From assembly GCF_002878395.1 (NCBI RefSeq), contig NC_061115.1, positions 92,916,695-92,980,694 on the forward strand: 64,000 nt of DNA, given 5' to 3'. Made by a program: the position numbers and the translations under genes. Origin of the DNA: Capsicum annuum. Its lineage: Eukaryota; Streptophyta; Magnoliopsida; Solanales; Solanaceae. The notes under the pieces are model-generated. The model was not told where the DNA came from. It saw only the letters and a list, made by a program, of their open reading frames with translations, and did no database searches. Within the stretch, counting starts at the first letter, position 1; every line of letters begins with the position of its first letter. Positions 36,730 through 48,854 of the stretch are shown piece by piece.

Positions 36730-37160
36730 CAAGTTTTAACGATAGTCACTAGGAGTGGGAAGAACCTTGGTGATCACTTGAAAGAAGATTTGGGTGAAAA
36801 GGTGCCTAAGGTTAAGTCAAAAGAAGATCCACCATAATCTCAAGAAGAAAAAAAATATGAAAAGGAACCGGTAGAAGTTGATGAAAAGGTGGTCAAACAT
36901 GAGAATCTAAAAAATGATGTGATGCCTACTATCCAAGTCCCTCCCCATTTCCTCAAAGGCTTCAAATAAAAGTGGAGGGTTATAAACTCATTAAATTTAT
37001 GGCAAAGATTAGCAACCTCTCGATCAATATCTTATTACTTAAAGCAATCTAAGAAATCCTGAGAAATGCTAAGATCAATAAGAAGTTGATGTCAAAGAAG
37101 AAACTCATCTAAGGTAACACGATTGAAGTCACCCATGGTTGTATTGCTATCATAAGTAGC
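36730..37160 (+). pseudogene. Gag C-terminal part, copy 1
   Basis: It carries a Lys/Glu-rich stretch (HLKEDLG-like, then KVPKVKSKE-like) and a PSIQVPP-like block, as at 48610-49000 in copy 2. Stops and frameshifts are present. The segment normally links gag to protease in this family. Confidence 0.6.
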
Positions 37161-37164
37161 AAAA

Positions 37165-37593
37165 ATGCAGAAAAAAAGAGGACCCTGGTCCTTTACTATT
37201 CCATGCACCATTGGAACACATAAGTTTGAAAAAACACTATATGACCATGGTGCGAGTATTAATCTCAAGACTATCACAGCATATAAAAGGCTTGGATTGG
37301 GCATTCCTACTCTAACATCAATGAGGCTTTTAATGGATGACCGGTGAATCAAGAAACCGATTGGTGTCATGTTTGACGTGTTGGAGAAAGTGGATAGATT
37401 TATTCTCCCCATGGATTTTGTGGCGCTAAATTGTGAAATGGACTTAGAGGTGCCTATCATTTTTGGTCGACCTTTTAGTTCCACCGAGAGAGACATCGTT
37501 GATTCGGGACTTAAGAAAATGAGGTTTAGATTTTATGATGGTGAAGTGTCCTTCTGGGTGTTCAAACTAAAGAAACAACCCGTGGAACTTTAA
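37165..37593 (+). pseudogene. Retropepsin-type protease, copy 1
   Basis: An aspartic protease that would cut Gag-Pro. In one frame, interrupted by a single TGA at 37345, it reads FTIPCTIGTHKFEKTLYDHG, then ASINL, KRLGLGIPTLTSMRLLMDDR, KPIGVMFDVLEKVDRFILP, DFVALNCEMDLEVPIIFGRP and VSFWVFKLKKQP. The active-site triplet is D-H-G where D-L-G or D-S-G is usual, followed by the conserved A-S-x-N-L. The ILGRPF flap-end motif is IFGRPF here. About 143 codons is normal for the domain. The antisense frame (37092-37496) is a shadow. Confidence 0.8.
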
Positions 37594-37672
37594 GTAATAT
37601 CAGTGATTGATGTTGACATCGAAGAAATAAATAAGCGGGCCCTTTTGGACCTAACTTGAAAAAGAAGGAAGA

Positions 37673-37720
37673 TGTCGTACCACGATGTAAACTAAGGCGC
37701 TATGTGGGAGGCAAACTATA
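37673..37720 (+). other. Conserved post-gag-pro motif, copy 1
   Basis: TGTCGTACCACGATGTAAAC is followed by TAAGGCGCTATGTGGGAGGC, 80 bases after the protease stop. It aligns with 49546-49590 and the reverse of 31748-31795. Confidence 0.7.
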
Positions 37721-38710
37721 GACTGTGTTGGACAAGCTTGAGTAGTTTTTAGTTTTTTCAATTGAACAATGCATGCATTTATTGCACTATAGACTGTGTT
37801 GGATGAGCTTGAGTAGGGGAAAGTGTCTAATTTTAGCATGCTAAACTGAATAAGGGAAAATCCATCCAAATGTGAATTTAGCTGGACAGAGGAAAATTGG
37901 GGAGCAGAAAGGCCTCGAGTTACCGCAATCATGGGACATTGTCCGTAATCACGGCCACCTGTATGTCTACGATTGCAAAACACTTACCGCGATCGAGGTC
38001 ACATAAGTCAATGACCATCTAAATCCCTATTCCTCCCTAACACTCCCTTCTAAAATTTTCTCTCCAATTGGACCCATTTATAATTGTGATCAGTCCAGTA
38101 TAATCCTTGCATCGATCTTGTATCACTTATTCAGTAGGTACCTTAAATCCATTCCTAATTATTGTAAAAAGGCCATAGAATTCATGTTGTAGTGAAGACC
38201 TGAAATTATGATTTTCATGCTTAAATGCTTTGTCAATTATTCTTGTGGTGTGTTTAGCTGCTAGAATATAGTGAGCAAATGAGTGGGGAAGTCTTGAGTA
38301 CCCAAATTATGTGTAAAATAAATAAAAATGAAGAATGCACACCAAGTTCTTAATAAATTGCACAAATGAGTACTGACTAATGATTTTTGCATTCTAAGGA
38401 CAAATCGAGTACCTAGTCGTCTTGTTCAATGATTTTAGAGTAAATCCTAGTTCTAGAACATGCTTTGGGCTTCAAATTTGAATTTTTGGACATTGATAAA
38501 TCTGTTTGAAACTGTTCTCAGATGATATAGCAATTATTGTAACTGAGGCTGATATTCTGCTAAGGCCAAACATTCCTCCCTTTAAATTTTTGTCCAAACA
38601 CCACCAAGTACCCACCCCATGAGCTTTATTGGACATTAGAGCATAAGTTGTGCATTTAAAGATCGATGATTGATGTTTTTGTGTTGTCATTCATTTTTTA
38701 GGATTATATC
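37721..38710 (+). other. Inter-ORF spacer with palindrome cluster, copy 1
   Basis: Non-coding between protease and the second coding region. At 37922-37995 it holds GCAATCATGG, CGATTGC and CCGCGATCGAGG, resembling the cluster in the LTR U3 regions. A CACCAAGTTCTT block and a TTATATCATGGAGGA block just before the second start are conserved with copy 2 (50220-50615). Confidence 0.6.
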
Positions 38711-39990
38711 ATGGAGGAATATTACCAAGTCTGGTTCATTATATCTGAACTCCAGACACTCTACTATGGTGATCTTCCAAGGACAAAGCTGCTCCCAGGG
38801 AGAGGAATTTGCTTGGAGAGATTGCTGGAAAAGCTTTTGGCATTTCATGATAAACTTCTGGCCATGAGATGGCAATATTTCTCCCTCAATCCTGGCAAAG
38901 CTAATGAGCAATGGGTCCGTGAGTTTTATAATAACCTTAACGTAGTATCTTGTTTGGAATCATCCAACATAATTATCACGATTTGAGGGAAAGAGGTGGA
39001 CTTTAGGGCGGAGCAAATCAATGATATCTATGGGGTCCCAAATGCAAATATGTGTTAGTTTGAACAAAAAAAATGTGAGATATGAAGTTGGTTGGTAAAA
39101 AAACTTTGTCTCAGAAAGAAAGTCTCTTGGATGGAAACTAAGAGAAATATCTCCATGAATGACTTTATATATAGATGGCTCGGATTTGGTTGAATATCAT
39201 ATATAGATGAGTCTCCCCTTGAACCCACATAACAATAGTCTCAGATTTGCTAGTTCGGATGGTTGATTGCATCTATATGGTATTCCACAAAATATTTGTC
39301 AACTCATAGTTTCGTATATGAGATTATTCAAGAACTAGGGTGGTGCGCATCTCTTTGTTCCTACTTTTATTAATGATCTTTGTAGGAGATCCAGGGTTGA
39401 TAATTTCCATAGAGACACTAGGGTATGCCCTAGAAATCCTATATATCCTCTAAACATTCAAGGTGAGGGCACACCAGGTGAATGTGAGAAGAGGAAGATC
39501 GACTTGGGATAGTCAACATGCAAGAAGCCTGAGTCTTATAGGCTATTCACATTTGGGCCTCTTGAGGATAGTAGGGTTGATATTTCCTGTGTTATGTTTT
39601 CCCCTGGGATCGAGAGATCCCTCAACCATTCGCTACTCATATGTGTCCTGATCTGATAATGAGAAGTATAAAAAGGAATAGAAGAAGTAGGTAGCTACCA
39701 TTTCTAGGCTTGACAGAGCCTATTCATCCTTGGCGGTGTAACATCGTTATCTCTAGGCCATATATGATAAGTTGGTAAGAAGGGATAATAAATGAGATAA
39801 GTTCTTTAGCAAGATGTGGAAGGGGGAGAAGGGCCTGTGGAAGGTCTTAAAACCTTGTAACAGACTGCCTTGCTCCTGAATGGAAAGTGACGATGAGCGC
39901 CCAGCTAAATAGTCCGATCCTGTGGATGCTGATGATGATAAAGAGACCGAGACTGATAATAGCCCTTGATGTGGATTCTGGGAGAACCCT
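38711..39990 (+). pseudogene. Putative plant transposon protein, copy 1
   Basis: This belongs to a plant-specific family found in repeats and annotated only as 'putative plant transposon protein'; no biochemical role is known to me. From ATG 38711, 91 codons are open: MEEYYQVWF, LPGRGICLERLLEKLLAFHD, ANEQWVREFYNNLNVV. Then a TGA at 38984 replaces the Arg of copy 2, and the core GKEVDFRAEQINDIYGVPNA follows in the same frame to about 39050. Further on, the match to copy 2 needs frameshifts. The 39887-40102 frame is in a region matching the C-terminal part near 51780-51921. Confidence 0.7.
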
Positions 39991-40470
39991 TATCTCTCTT
40001 TTTCTTGATTATTTAAGTAGTGAGGAAACTGCTATTTCTTTAGTTAGGGGTACCTGTCTTCGTATTTATTTGATTTGGGACTGTATAATTGATATTTCTT
40101 GATGCTGTTTTGATCTTTTGGATGATTTTTATTTTTAATTGGGTTGTATATTCGGTCACTCTGATGGTTCCTAACATTTGCATGGATTAGTTATTTTATT
40201 CTCAGATTTCTAATTTATCTTTATTTTACATATAGCAATATCGAACGAACTCTTCCCTATGATAGATTGAGTGATGACATTCTTAAGGAAAAAGAATTGA
40301 GATTGGATTTTGAGCTATAGATGTAGGGGAAGTCTGATCTGAGTACCTGTGGCATTTTCAATGTGGGAGCACATTTATACACATGATGAAGTCTGAGTAG
40401 CCATATGGTTTGCTCGTATGAAAGCCAAAATGTTAAACGAAGGCTTAGGTTGGTGCCATAGTTAGCAATG
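39991..40470 (+). other. 3' untranslated part of copy 1
   Basis: It aligns with 51922-52402. The phrases AGTCTGAGTAGCCATATGGT and AGGCTTAGGTTGGTGCCA are shared. No coding motif. Confidence 0.6.
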
Positions 40471-43183
40471 GGACTGGGGATAAATGTATATACTACCTAG
40501 TCCCAAAGTAGAACTTCTAATAACTATTTATAATAAATCTTCTTCATAATCATGCCAAAGTTAAGTAAGAGTATAGTACTTGCTCAAAGTTAAATCGAGA
40601 CTAAACATCTTGCAATCTATAAAATTCGATGCCCAAAATTAATTTGGGACTAAAATGATATAATAGTATAGAACGGGTTTGAATCTCCCCCTATTAAAAT
40701 AAGTAAATAATGATAATGCGTTGACCGAGAATGGACCACAATATACCTTTGTCAAAGGTTTCAAAGTGGTACATGCAAATTTACAGGATTGACATCAAAT
40801 AGAAAGAGTAGTATAATTTTCATTTTAAAAACAAATTTAAGAGTAAAAATAAGAATAAATCATTTTTTGAAAATAGTATCAAAGACAATGATTTTATTGG
40901 CATCGTACGACAAAATATGCTTATAAACATAGGCAATCCATTGCTAATATCATACTAAGTTACAAACTTTTAGAGAACAGATAAATAACATAATATCCGA
41001 CTGGTCTCATAATTAAGGTCTTGTTCCCAATAATATATAGTGCAATATGGGTTTGTATTTCTAAGAACAATTATTCAACAAGAAAAAAGGATAAAAGGGA
41101 TAAAGAATGGAATGAGCGGAGTCAAATTTAAAGAAACACCTTGTTGGAAGGACCTAACCAAACCTATGTTGAGGATAGCTATTTTTAATCTTGAGGTCAT
41201 ACAAAGTAACAAAGACTCCTTATTCTAATCTAAGCTATAGATGTAGAAAGGGAAAATACGTAAAATAAAGGGTTACTACAAAGGGAACCATATGATGGCA
41301 AAGAATTCTATGGTCCACGTGCCATAAAATGATACTATTCTATCGTATTTACCTTAAGGGATTACTAAACTATCTAAAGACCCCATGGAATCCATTCTAT
41401 GGCAAGCTACTACTTAAACTAAGAATTTTAAAACACAGTTCTAGTCTAAGACTCCAAACGAAAACTAAGAATGCCAGCATGCAAGATTAACCTTAAACCG
41501 ATCCTATAGTCCCCTATATTACATGCAGTGTATAATATACACCATCTCATAGAGAAAAATAGATCATAGCCTAACTAGATGCCAAACAGTAGCCTCGAAC
41601 TAACCACAAGATGCTCGTCCTTTTCATATGGTCTCTAAAAATTCATCGAGCAATCAAACATATGATCCATGGGTTATTATGAGTGAAACAATACACATAA
41701 TGAAATAATAAACTTTGGGCCAAAAACCAAGTCAGAAATAGGACTATGGGATCTACGTACGAAATTCAAATATTGAATTTATCATTAGGTCCCTTGAAGA
41801 ACAATAAATATGTGCTCTAAATTTGAGCATAAAGGGGGTCTCAATTGGGACTCAAATTAGCCCCAATATTTCATGAATTTTACAAAATAATACAAGGAAT
41901 TAAATGGAATTATTAAATAACTAGATAGGGAAAAGTAATGGAAAATGATCAAGAGGTTTTGAATCATTATACCTCAATTGCAATAGATGATATTGCATCG
42001 TTTCCCACGTACTAAGCTCTTAAAATAGTGACGTGGGCCTTTAAAATGGCTAAAAAATATAAGGAAGGAGAATATATACTGCCAGGGGTCCTTCATTGCG
42101 ACCATGGGACCCCACTGGCAGACCTTTGTAAATGTAAAAGGTCTATCATAAATGCAAAGAAGGAAGTTAAACTGAGCCAGATCATCCCTTTTTCATGAAT
42201 GCGAGAGGAGGCTCATAGATATGGTGATAAAAAACTTAACTATTTATGTATTCATCCAACACCGATGAATTGAAAAGAATTTTTTTCTGCACCAGGTGCT
42301 TTTACATTACCTAAATATTGATTTAGAATTTCCTTCGTATGGGTCCTCGATATTTTTTTGAATGCTCGTGTATGGAAACAAACTATGCCACTCCACTAAA
42401 ACTACATTCCAAATGTAATTAAACCATTAAAATTTCCTATAGAGATTATTTCAATAAAATGTAGGCCCCATACCCAATGTTCTATTTTTATAAAATTCCA
42501 CCATATAGACAAAATAAAACCCAGAAACCTCAGGATCTGAACCAAAGGTCCCCTACCCTAAAGTCCATATTATGGAACTAACATAACTGTTGGAATTTCT
42601 ATCTAAGGCCATTTATGAGATGTTTTGGTTGAAACCAATTTCTCTTTAAAAGCTCTAAACAAGGAAAAGGTCATAAAACCCCAAAAAAAATTCCTGGGAA
42701 CCAAACCACTAGTCCTAGGAGGTCATAAACATCTAAAGAAAGCTATAGGAAAGCTTGATACGTAGAAGATGCACAAAAATGAATAAAATAACCTAAAGGG
42801 TCATTATAGGGACAATACAATATATAATATTTAGAGGTGATAAAGTTGATTAATGAATATCTATCGCTCTGAAGTGAAATATGATATAATAACACTCTCA
42901 CTCAAGAAAATAAATCATAATCCCTATTATAATAAAATATTAAGCTTCATCACTAAATCTAACTAAAATAAAGTTACTCTATGGAGAGAATAGAAAATAA
43001 TATGAAAAGTTAAAACTCTGTTTACAGTATAAAGAGAAAAGTCTTTGATAAACTTTTTGTATGGAAATTATCCACTAAATAAATTTTTTTCTTACACTTA
43101 AGTGCTTTGATACAATATTTCATCCCTAATTTATAGTATATTTGTCAAACCAAATTCTAAGAATGTCATCCTTAGATTGGGGA
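40471..43183. other. Unassigned, probably old LTR sequence
   Basis: No coding domain on either strand; a 62-codon frame at 41040 is not gene-like. The phrase GATCTGAACCAAAGGTC (42535-42551) recurs as GACCTGAACCAAAGGTC near 62901 within a gypsy LTR, which suggests that part of this stretch is a related LTR. An imperfect hairpin lies at 42080-42121 (CTGCCAGGGGTCC pairing with GGACCCCACTGGCAG). Confidence 0.45.
42080..42121. repeat. Short inverted repeat
   Basis: CTGCCAGGGGTCC and GGACCCCACTGGCAG are near-perfect complements separated by a 14-base loop containing CATTGCGACC. The role is unknown; hairpins of this kind occur in plant LTRs near the polyadenylation region. Confidence 0.6.
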
Positions 43184-44574
43184 TGCTAATGAGTGGTGAA
43201 TTTACCACTCAATAGCACTCAAAAAATGTACATACTACTATGAATTGAAGATATAAGGAGACAAACTTGTGATTAAATGAACTAATTTCCACTTTTTGCA
43301 GGCATACAAGTTAGGAGAATGAAAGATGTGTATTTAAGTTGAAATGGACCAAAAATGGGAAAAAAGTATAGCTGGAGAACCTGGAATAGGAACAAGCTTC
43401 AGTTACCATGATCGCGGTTAGTAGGCTGCGATCGCGGTAAGTCAAGCAGATCAAAAGATCACGATCGCAGAGAACCTTCTGTGATCGCGGTTAAGCGGAA
43501 ATTTTGCACATGGGAAGTTTTGTCATTTCACCCAGCTAAACCCATTCCTCTTATAGGCTTAAACCCTTTATATTTTGGGTATCAAACACTATTGAGATAT
43601 ATTAAAATTTGAAGTATAAACCCTAAATAGCGCAAGCGTTGTAACTGGATTTGGACGCTTTGATTTGATTATTTGTGATAAATGGATGCTTTGAACAATT
43701 CTTTTGGTATATGTATCTCTCTTTACTCCGTGAGTAGCTAAATCTTTTAGTCTTGGGATTATATGAAACTAAGGTGCAATTGTGTTTGGGTAATGATGTG
43801 TTTTTATTAATATTAATTGTTGATTATGAATTCCATTATTGCTTGGTTTAAAGAGTTAGGATTTATAGGTAAAAACCCTGAATACCCAAAATGAGTTTGT
43901 TGGGTGAAAACCCAAGATCTTTAAAGCTCTCATCATTCTTGAAAAAGGGATGTAGGTGAACTCTTGGGAACCCATAGCTTCCTTGAAATAGGGCTATAGG
44001 GGACCAAAACAATAGTATACAATTATCAATATAGCTTACTTTCTTTTTCCATCACAGAAATAAGGGTAGATGGAGAGTTAGTTATGTCACGAGCATCTTC
44101 CCAAAAATAGGGATACCCAATTGAGGTCTTTGATAGCTTTAGTTGATACACTCACTAGGTACTTAAAAGACTCAAGGAGTCACATCCTTAAGGCCTTGTT
44201 GAAAAACTAGCTTCAAGGACTCTTAACCTAGCCTACCATGTCATCAATAATTAGAACTTATACCAAACCATTGTTATCCCATGCACAACTAGCGCTTAGG
44301 TCGACATAATCCCAATATGTATCCAAAATCAAATTCTACAAAAAGTATTATCATAGTGTGTTGGTTGTCTTGATATTGGTAAGATTTTATTTAACCCCCC
44401 TCACATTACATTATGTGTTTTACATTGTATACACTTCGGGTATCTCTTTAGTAATTTTGACACCCATAGGAATAAAAATCTAAATCTCGCTCCTTGTGTA
44501 TGGGACCAATAAAAGTTGAGATATTGACAATGACAATCCTCTACCATTTTTGATGCTATAGGTGAGCATTATCA
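43184..44574 (+). repeat. LTR 1 of the shared-LTR array
   Basis: It starts TGCTAATGAGTGG and ends GAGCATTATC just before the primer site. U3 carries GATCGCGG-type palindromes (43397-43492). The mid-part has CCCAAAATGAGTTTGTTGGG and the GGGATACCCAATTGAGG block, related to LTR copies A and B. It aligns end to end with 45740-47162. Confidence 0.8.
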
Positions 44575-44577
44575 AAA

Positions 44578-44595
44578 TGGCACTATTGCCGATGG
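44578..44595 (+). other. Primer binding site, tRNA-Asp type
   Basis: TGGCACTATTGCCGATGG resembles TGGCGCCGTTGCCGGGGA, the Athila/Tat primer site complementary to the 3' end of tRNA-Asp. It lies three bases after the LTR. Confidence 0.75.
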
Positions 44596-44868
44596 AGTGA
44601 AATTGAGATTTCACTTGTGCGGTGTTGGTTTTTACTTAGGATATGCCTGCTGTGTTTTTATTTATATTGGTTGTTGCTTTTATTTTTGTAGAGGTGATCA
44701 TACTATAAACGAAACAATGAGTGCCAATTTTAGTCATGTTGGGTCTTTCGATGGTCCTATTGATGATGAGGGGCAACTCAATGTATTGGTCATTCAAGTG
44801 TAATCTGTATCCTACCTACTCATCGACACAATATCTTTCATATCACAAAAGTCATTTTGCACATTGGT
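44596..44868 (+). pseudogene. Leader and gag start, deleted element
   Basis: It aligns with 47184-47460. An ATG-led frame starts M-S-A-N-F-S-H-V-G-S-F-D-G in the region matching the gag N-terminus of the next element (M-S-A-N-T-S-H-V-R-S-F-D-G). It is cut off after about 50 codons by the deletion junction near 44868. Confidence 0.65.
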
Positions 44869-45726
44869 TGAACTAAAAAAATGCAAATTGAGGCTAAAAG
44901 CCTAAGTTGGGGATGGTAAAGATTGGAAGAGGTAACTTTGGTCCACGAAGTTGTAAGTGAGTGCCTAAGATCTTAAGCATTGAAAACAAATAGAAAGAAA
45001 AAGAAAGGGCCCAACAGAGAAAACAAATTCATGAAATATGCATGAAAATGAAATGAAAAGAAATTGGTTTAACCAAGGAAATAAAAAGTCAGCACATTTG
45101 TAAAGAAATAAAGTGGCACATTGTCAAAAGTTGGATGGAATAGTGTTATGTTGATGTTCAAGGAGGTTATAGCCTTGTTGTTCCTTAATTATATCCTTCG
45201 CTACCCCAAACCTATGTTACAAGCTCAAAAATTCCTTCATGATTTCCAACAAAGTATATTTATTATAGTGGCCATTGAAAATAGGGTCAAGCCTTTGTCA
45301 TGGTACTTGTTATCATTAAGAGTTTTTGAGAGAGAGAGTGTCCCTTACTTAAATTCCTTGTTGCATATTGGATAACTTGGTGTGTGATTTTTTTTTGGTT
45401 AGGAGGTATGTAAACAAGTTGAGGTGGGTGTTTTTGTCATCTCCCAAAAAATGAGGCAAATGAAATATGATGTAGTTGAGATCAAAAGTGAGTCCTTTCT
45501 AGAGTATTAGTGATTGTAGCATGGTTTCACTTTGGAGTCTTTTGCATCCTTGAAAATTGTATTTTATGTTGAGGGGTGTCATTAAAATAGTTTTGCCTAT
45601 GTCTGAAGAGCTATTTGTGGTATTAATCAAGTTCAAGTATGTGTGATTATTGGTAATAAAATTTGGGCATACATGTGACTTGTCTCATTGTAAAAATTAG
45701 TGTTGCTTGAGGACAAGCAAAGTTTT
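44869..45726 (+). other. 3' internal region before the polypurine tract
   Basis: The first 140 bases align with 52885-53008. The remainder has no counterpart because the next element is truncated. It ends with TTGCTTGAGGACAAGCAAAG, the family's typical phrase before the polypurine tract. An 84-codon frame (45121-45375) has no recognisable domain. Confidence 0.65.
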
Positions 45727-45739
45727 AAGCTTGGGGTGT
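45727..45739 (+). other. Polypurine tract
   Basis: AAGCTTGGGGTGT directly precedes the LTR start TGCTGAGTAGTG. Confidence 0.75.
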
Positions 45740-47162
45740 TGCTGAGTAGTGAATTTACCATTTAATTACACTCAACAATAATGCACACTACTATGAAATG
45801 AAGATATAAGTGAAAAATAATTAGAGATTAAATGCACTAATTTTCATATTTTTCAGGCATATAAGTTAGGAGAATGACTGATGTGGATTTAAGCTGAAAT
45901 GGCCCAAAAAAGGGAAAATATTGTTGATGGAAGACCTAGAGCAGGAACAACCCTCAGCTACCAAGATTGTAGTTTGTGGGCCACGATCTCGGTCAGTCGA
46001 GCAGGTCAAAAGATTGAGATTATGGGGTCTTTACTGCGTTCACGGACAACCTTATACGATTGCAGTTAAGCGGGTAATTTTTCCATGGGCTGTTTTTATA
46101 TTTCACCCAGTCGAACCCAATTTCTCTTATAGGCTTAAACCCTATCACTTTTGGCTATTGCACACTACTGTGACATTTTTGAATTTGAAGTATAAACCCA
46201 AAATAAGGCAAGTTTTGTAATTGTATTTGGAGACTTTGATTTTATTAGTTGTGAAGAATGGATGCTTTGAACAATCCCTATGGTAGATGTCTCTATCTTT
46301 TGTTTATGAGTAGCTAAATCTTTTAGTCTTGGGATTATTTTGAACTATAGTACAATTGTGTTTGGGTGATGATATGTTTGTATTATTCTTAGTTATTGAT
46401 TATGGATTCTACTATTTCTTAGATTAAATAGTTAGAATTTATGGTTGAAAACCCCAATTGCCCTAATTAGGTTTGTTGGGTGAAAACTCCAAGCTTTTGA
46501 AAGCTCTCATAATTCTTAGAAGAGGGATGTGGGTGAACTCTTGGGAACCCATAGCTTCCTTGAAAGGAGGATATAGGGGGGCAAATAAATAATTGACAAT
46601 TATGAATATAACTTACTTTTTTTATCATCTTAGAAATAAGGGTAGATGGAGAGTTTATGTAATGGGAATCTTCCTAGAAATAGGGATGGCCAATTAAGGT
46701 CGTGGCTAGCTTTAATTGATACAATTGTTTGCTACTCTAAAGAGTCAATGAGTGACATCCTTGGCGCTTTATTGACAAACTAATTTCATAGACTATTAAC
46801 CAAGCCTACCATGTCATCAACAATTGGAACTTATACAAAACCATCATAATTCCATGCACAATTTGCCCTTAGGTAGAAATAATCCCAAGATCTCTGATAA
46901 ATCTAATTATAAAACAATAATTACTATTGTAGTGTTTTGCTTGCCTTCATATTAATATGATTCTATTCCCAACCAACCCCCCCTCCCCACATTATATTAT
47001 ATGTTTTATGTTGTGACTACTCCGGGTATCTCTTTAGTGATTTTGACACCCTTATGACTCAAAATCTAAATGTCATTCCTAGTGGATTGAACCTTAACAA
47101 AAATTGAGCTATTAACAATGACCGTCCTCTACCACTATAGATGGTATAGGTGAGAATCATCA
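45740..47162 (+). repeat. LTR 2, shared between two Athila/Tat-like elements
   Basis: It is flanked on the left by a polypurine tract (the signature of a 3' LTR) and on the right by a primer site and full leader (the signature of a 5' LTR). Length is about 1.42 kb, aligning with LTR 1. The palindrome cluster (45958-46065) is more worn than in LTR 1. Confidence 0.8.
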
Positions 47163-47165
47163 AAA

Positions 47166-47183
47166 TAGCACCGTTGTTAGGGA
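47166..47183 (+). other. Primer binding site, tRNA-Asp type
   Basis: TAGCACCGTTGTTAGGGA resembles TGGCGCCGTTGCCGGGGA and lies at the position equivalent to 44578. Confidence 0.75.
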
Positions 47184-47304
47184 GTGAAATCTAAATTTCA
47201 CTTGTACGGTGTTGATTTTTACTTAGGATATATCCATAGTTGTTTTTATTTATATTGGTTGTTATTTTTGCTTTTGTATAGGTGATCATAGTGTAAACAG
47301 AACA

Positions 47305-48725
47305 ATGAGTGCTAATACTAGTCACGTCAGGTCTTTTGATGGTCTACATGATGATGAGGGTAAACTCAATGACGGTAGTCATTCAAGTGTCATCCGTATC
47401 CTACCTACTTATGGGAATGGTATCTTTCATGTCCCAAGCATCATGTTGCACATGTTAAGAATGAAGGGACTTTTGGGGGTGGCAAGATTATGAGGACCTT
47501 AACCTTTATTTGAAGTATTTTGTAGAGGTGCATGGACGATTTGATATTGTACACATAACCTAAGAGTATAACCATCTATGCCTTTTCTTTTTTCTCTCTA
47601 ATGACTGAGGCGGTATTGTGGCTCCGTTCTGTTTCGGGAAGTTCAATTACTTCTTGGGATGAACTCACTGTGGCCTTCCTTGACCCATATTTCCCACTTT
47701 CCAAAATTCTCTTATTGAGATATGAGATCATTAACTTTAGGAAATTTAAAGGAGAACCCTTGTATGAAGTGTGGGAAATATTCAATGGTAAACTAATACA
47801 ATTTTCAAACCACAAGGTCCCAGAGAAGATGCATCACCAAATCTTCTATTGGGCCCTTGATACACACAATAAAACCATGGTGGACAATACAACGGGGGGC
47901 TCCCATTTCATTATCATGCGGAGATAAATTTATTTGAGAAGGTTACCATGATAAATAATGGGTGGCATACCCGACATGCCGAGGTGCCTAAGAGTTCATC
48001 CATTACATCCTTGGTTTAATAGGAACAAAGGAAATGATATGAAAAAATACAAGAAAATATAGTAAAATTTATGACTCAATTAGAGATTTTGACAAACAAT
48101 TTGATGGGTGCACCCGCAAAAGCGATAAATTCCATGGTATCGAAAGCTTATGAGGATGATGACAAGGCTAGAAAGATTGATGAGGAGATTCGATACTTGG
48201 AAAACTATTCGGGGGGAAATCTTGCCTTACTTATCTAAAGCAAGGTGGGAATTAAGGTTGAATTAATCATGATCGTGATAGGGATTGGAGAGATACAGAG
48301 CATGACTATGAGAGCTATGTGCCCCCCATGATTAGGAAAAGAACAAATACCCAAGCTCCATCGACCCTAAAATATTCCAAACTGCGGATGTCTTAGTGAG
48401 AATTTTGATGAGGGTATATGGAACAGACAAGATGGTTCGTGATCTAAAAAGAGATTTTTCATATCATAATCAAAGCTTGGTGTCCCATTCTTTCTCCATT
48501 AAATAATTGGAGACCAAAATCAGGAAAATTTCCACCCAAATAAAAGCTAGTTCAGAGGGTAGTCTTCCTAGTGACACTATTGTAAACCTGAAGAATGAGG
48601 CTCAAGTTTTAACAATAGTTACTAGGAACGAGAAGACCCATGGTGATCACTTAAAAGAAGATTTGGGTGAAAAAGTTCCTAAGGTTAAGTCAAAAGAAGA
48701 GCCACCACTATCTCAAGAAAAATAA
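47305..48725 (+). pseudogene. Gag polyprotein, broken
   Basis: Gag forms the particle that packages element RNA. It starts at ATG 47305 (MSANTSHVRSFDG). After a frame change the retrotransposon gag domain is clear at 47601-47900: TEAVLWLRSVSGSSITSWDE, AFLDPYFPLSKILLLRYEI, FRKFKGEPLYEVWEIFNG and HHQIFYWALD. Then come a central region with KAYEDDDKARKIDEE-like coding (48160-48200) and a C-terminal block in a 72-codon frame (48507-48725): KISTQIKASSEGSLPSDTIV and KKEDLGEKVPKVKSKEEPP-like sequence. Frameshifts near 47500, 47930 and 48450 and several stops break it. Confidence 0.75.
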
Positions 48726-48854
48726 AAAAAAGCTGAAAAGGAACTGGTGGAAGTTGATGAAGAGTGGATAAAATTATGAAACTAAAAAATGATATGATGC
48801 CATCAATCCAAGTCCCTCCCCTATTTCCTCAAAGAATTCAAAGAAAAGTGGAGG

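Larger units (their letters stand above)
36730..40470 (+). mobile_element. Athila/Tat-like internal segment, copy 1
   Basis: It aligns in direct orientation with 48603-52402 over its full 3.7 kb. It holds the end of gag, protease, the conserved post-pro motif, a spacer with a palindrome cluster (37922-37995) and the plant-transposon-domain protein. Both ends are abrupt (CAAGTTTTAAC at 36731, GGTTGGTGCCATAGTTAGCA near 40449). No LTR is attached, and no RT or integrase is present. Confidence 0.8.
43184..47162 (+). mobile_element. Athila/Tat-like element with internal deletion
   Basis: LTR (43184-44574), tRNA-Asp-type primer site (44578), leader and gag start (44596-44868), then a jump straight to the 3' internal end (44869-45739) and LTR (45740-47162). 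Comparison with the following element shows that everything from early gag to the last part of the internal region is missing. The second LTR is also the first LTR of the next element. Confidence 0.75.

Noticed and set aside
37092..37496. 134-codon minus-strand frame
   Set aside because: Exact antisense of the retropepsin domain; the plus-strand reading has clear family motifs.
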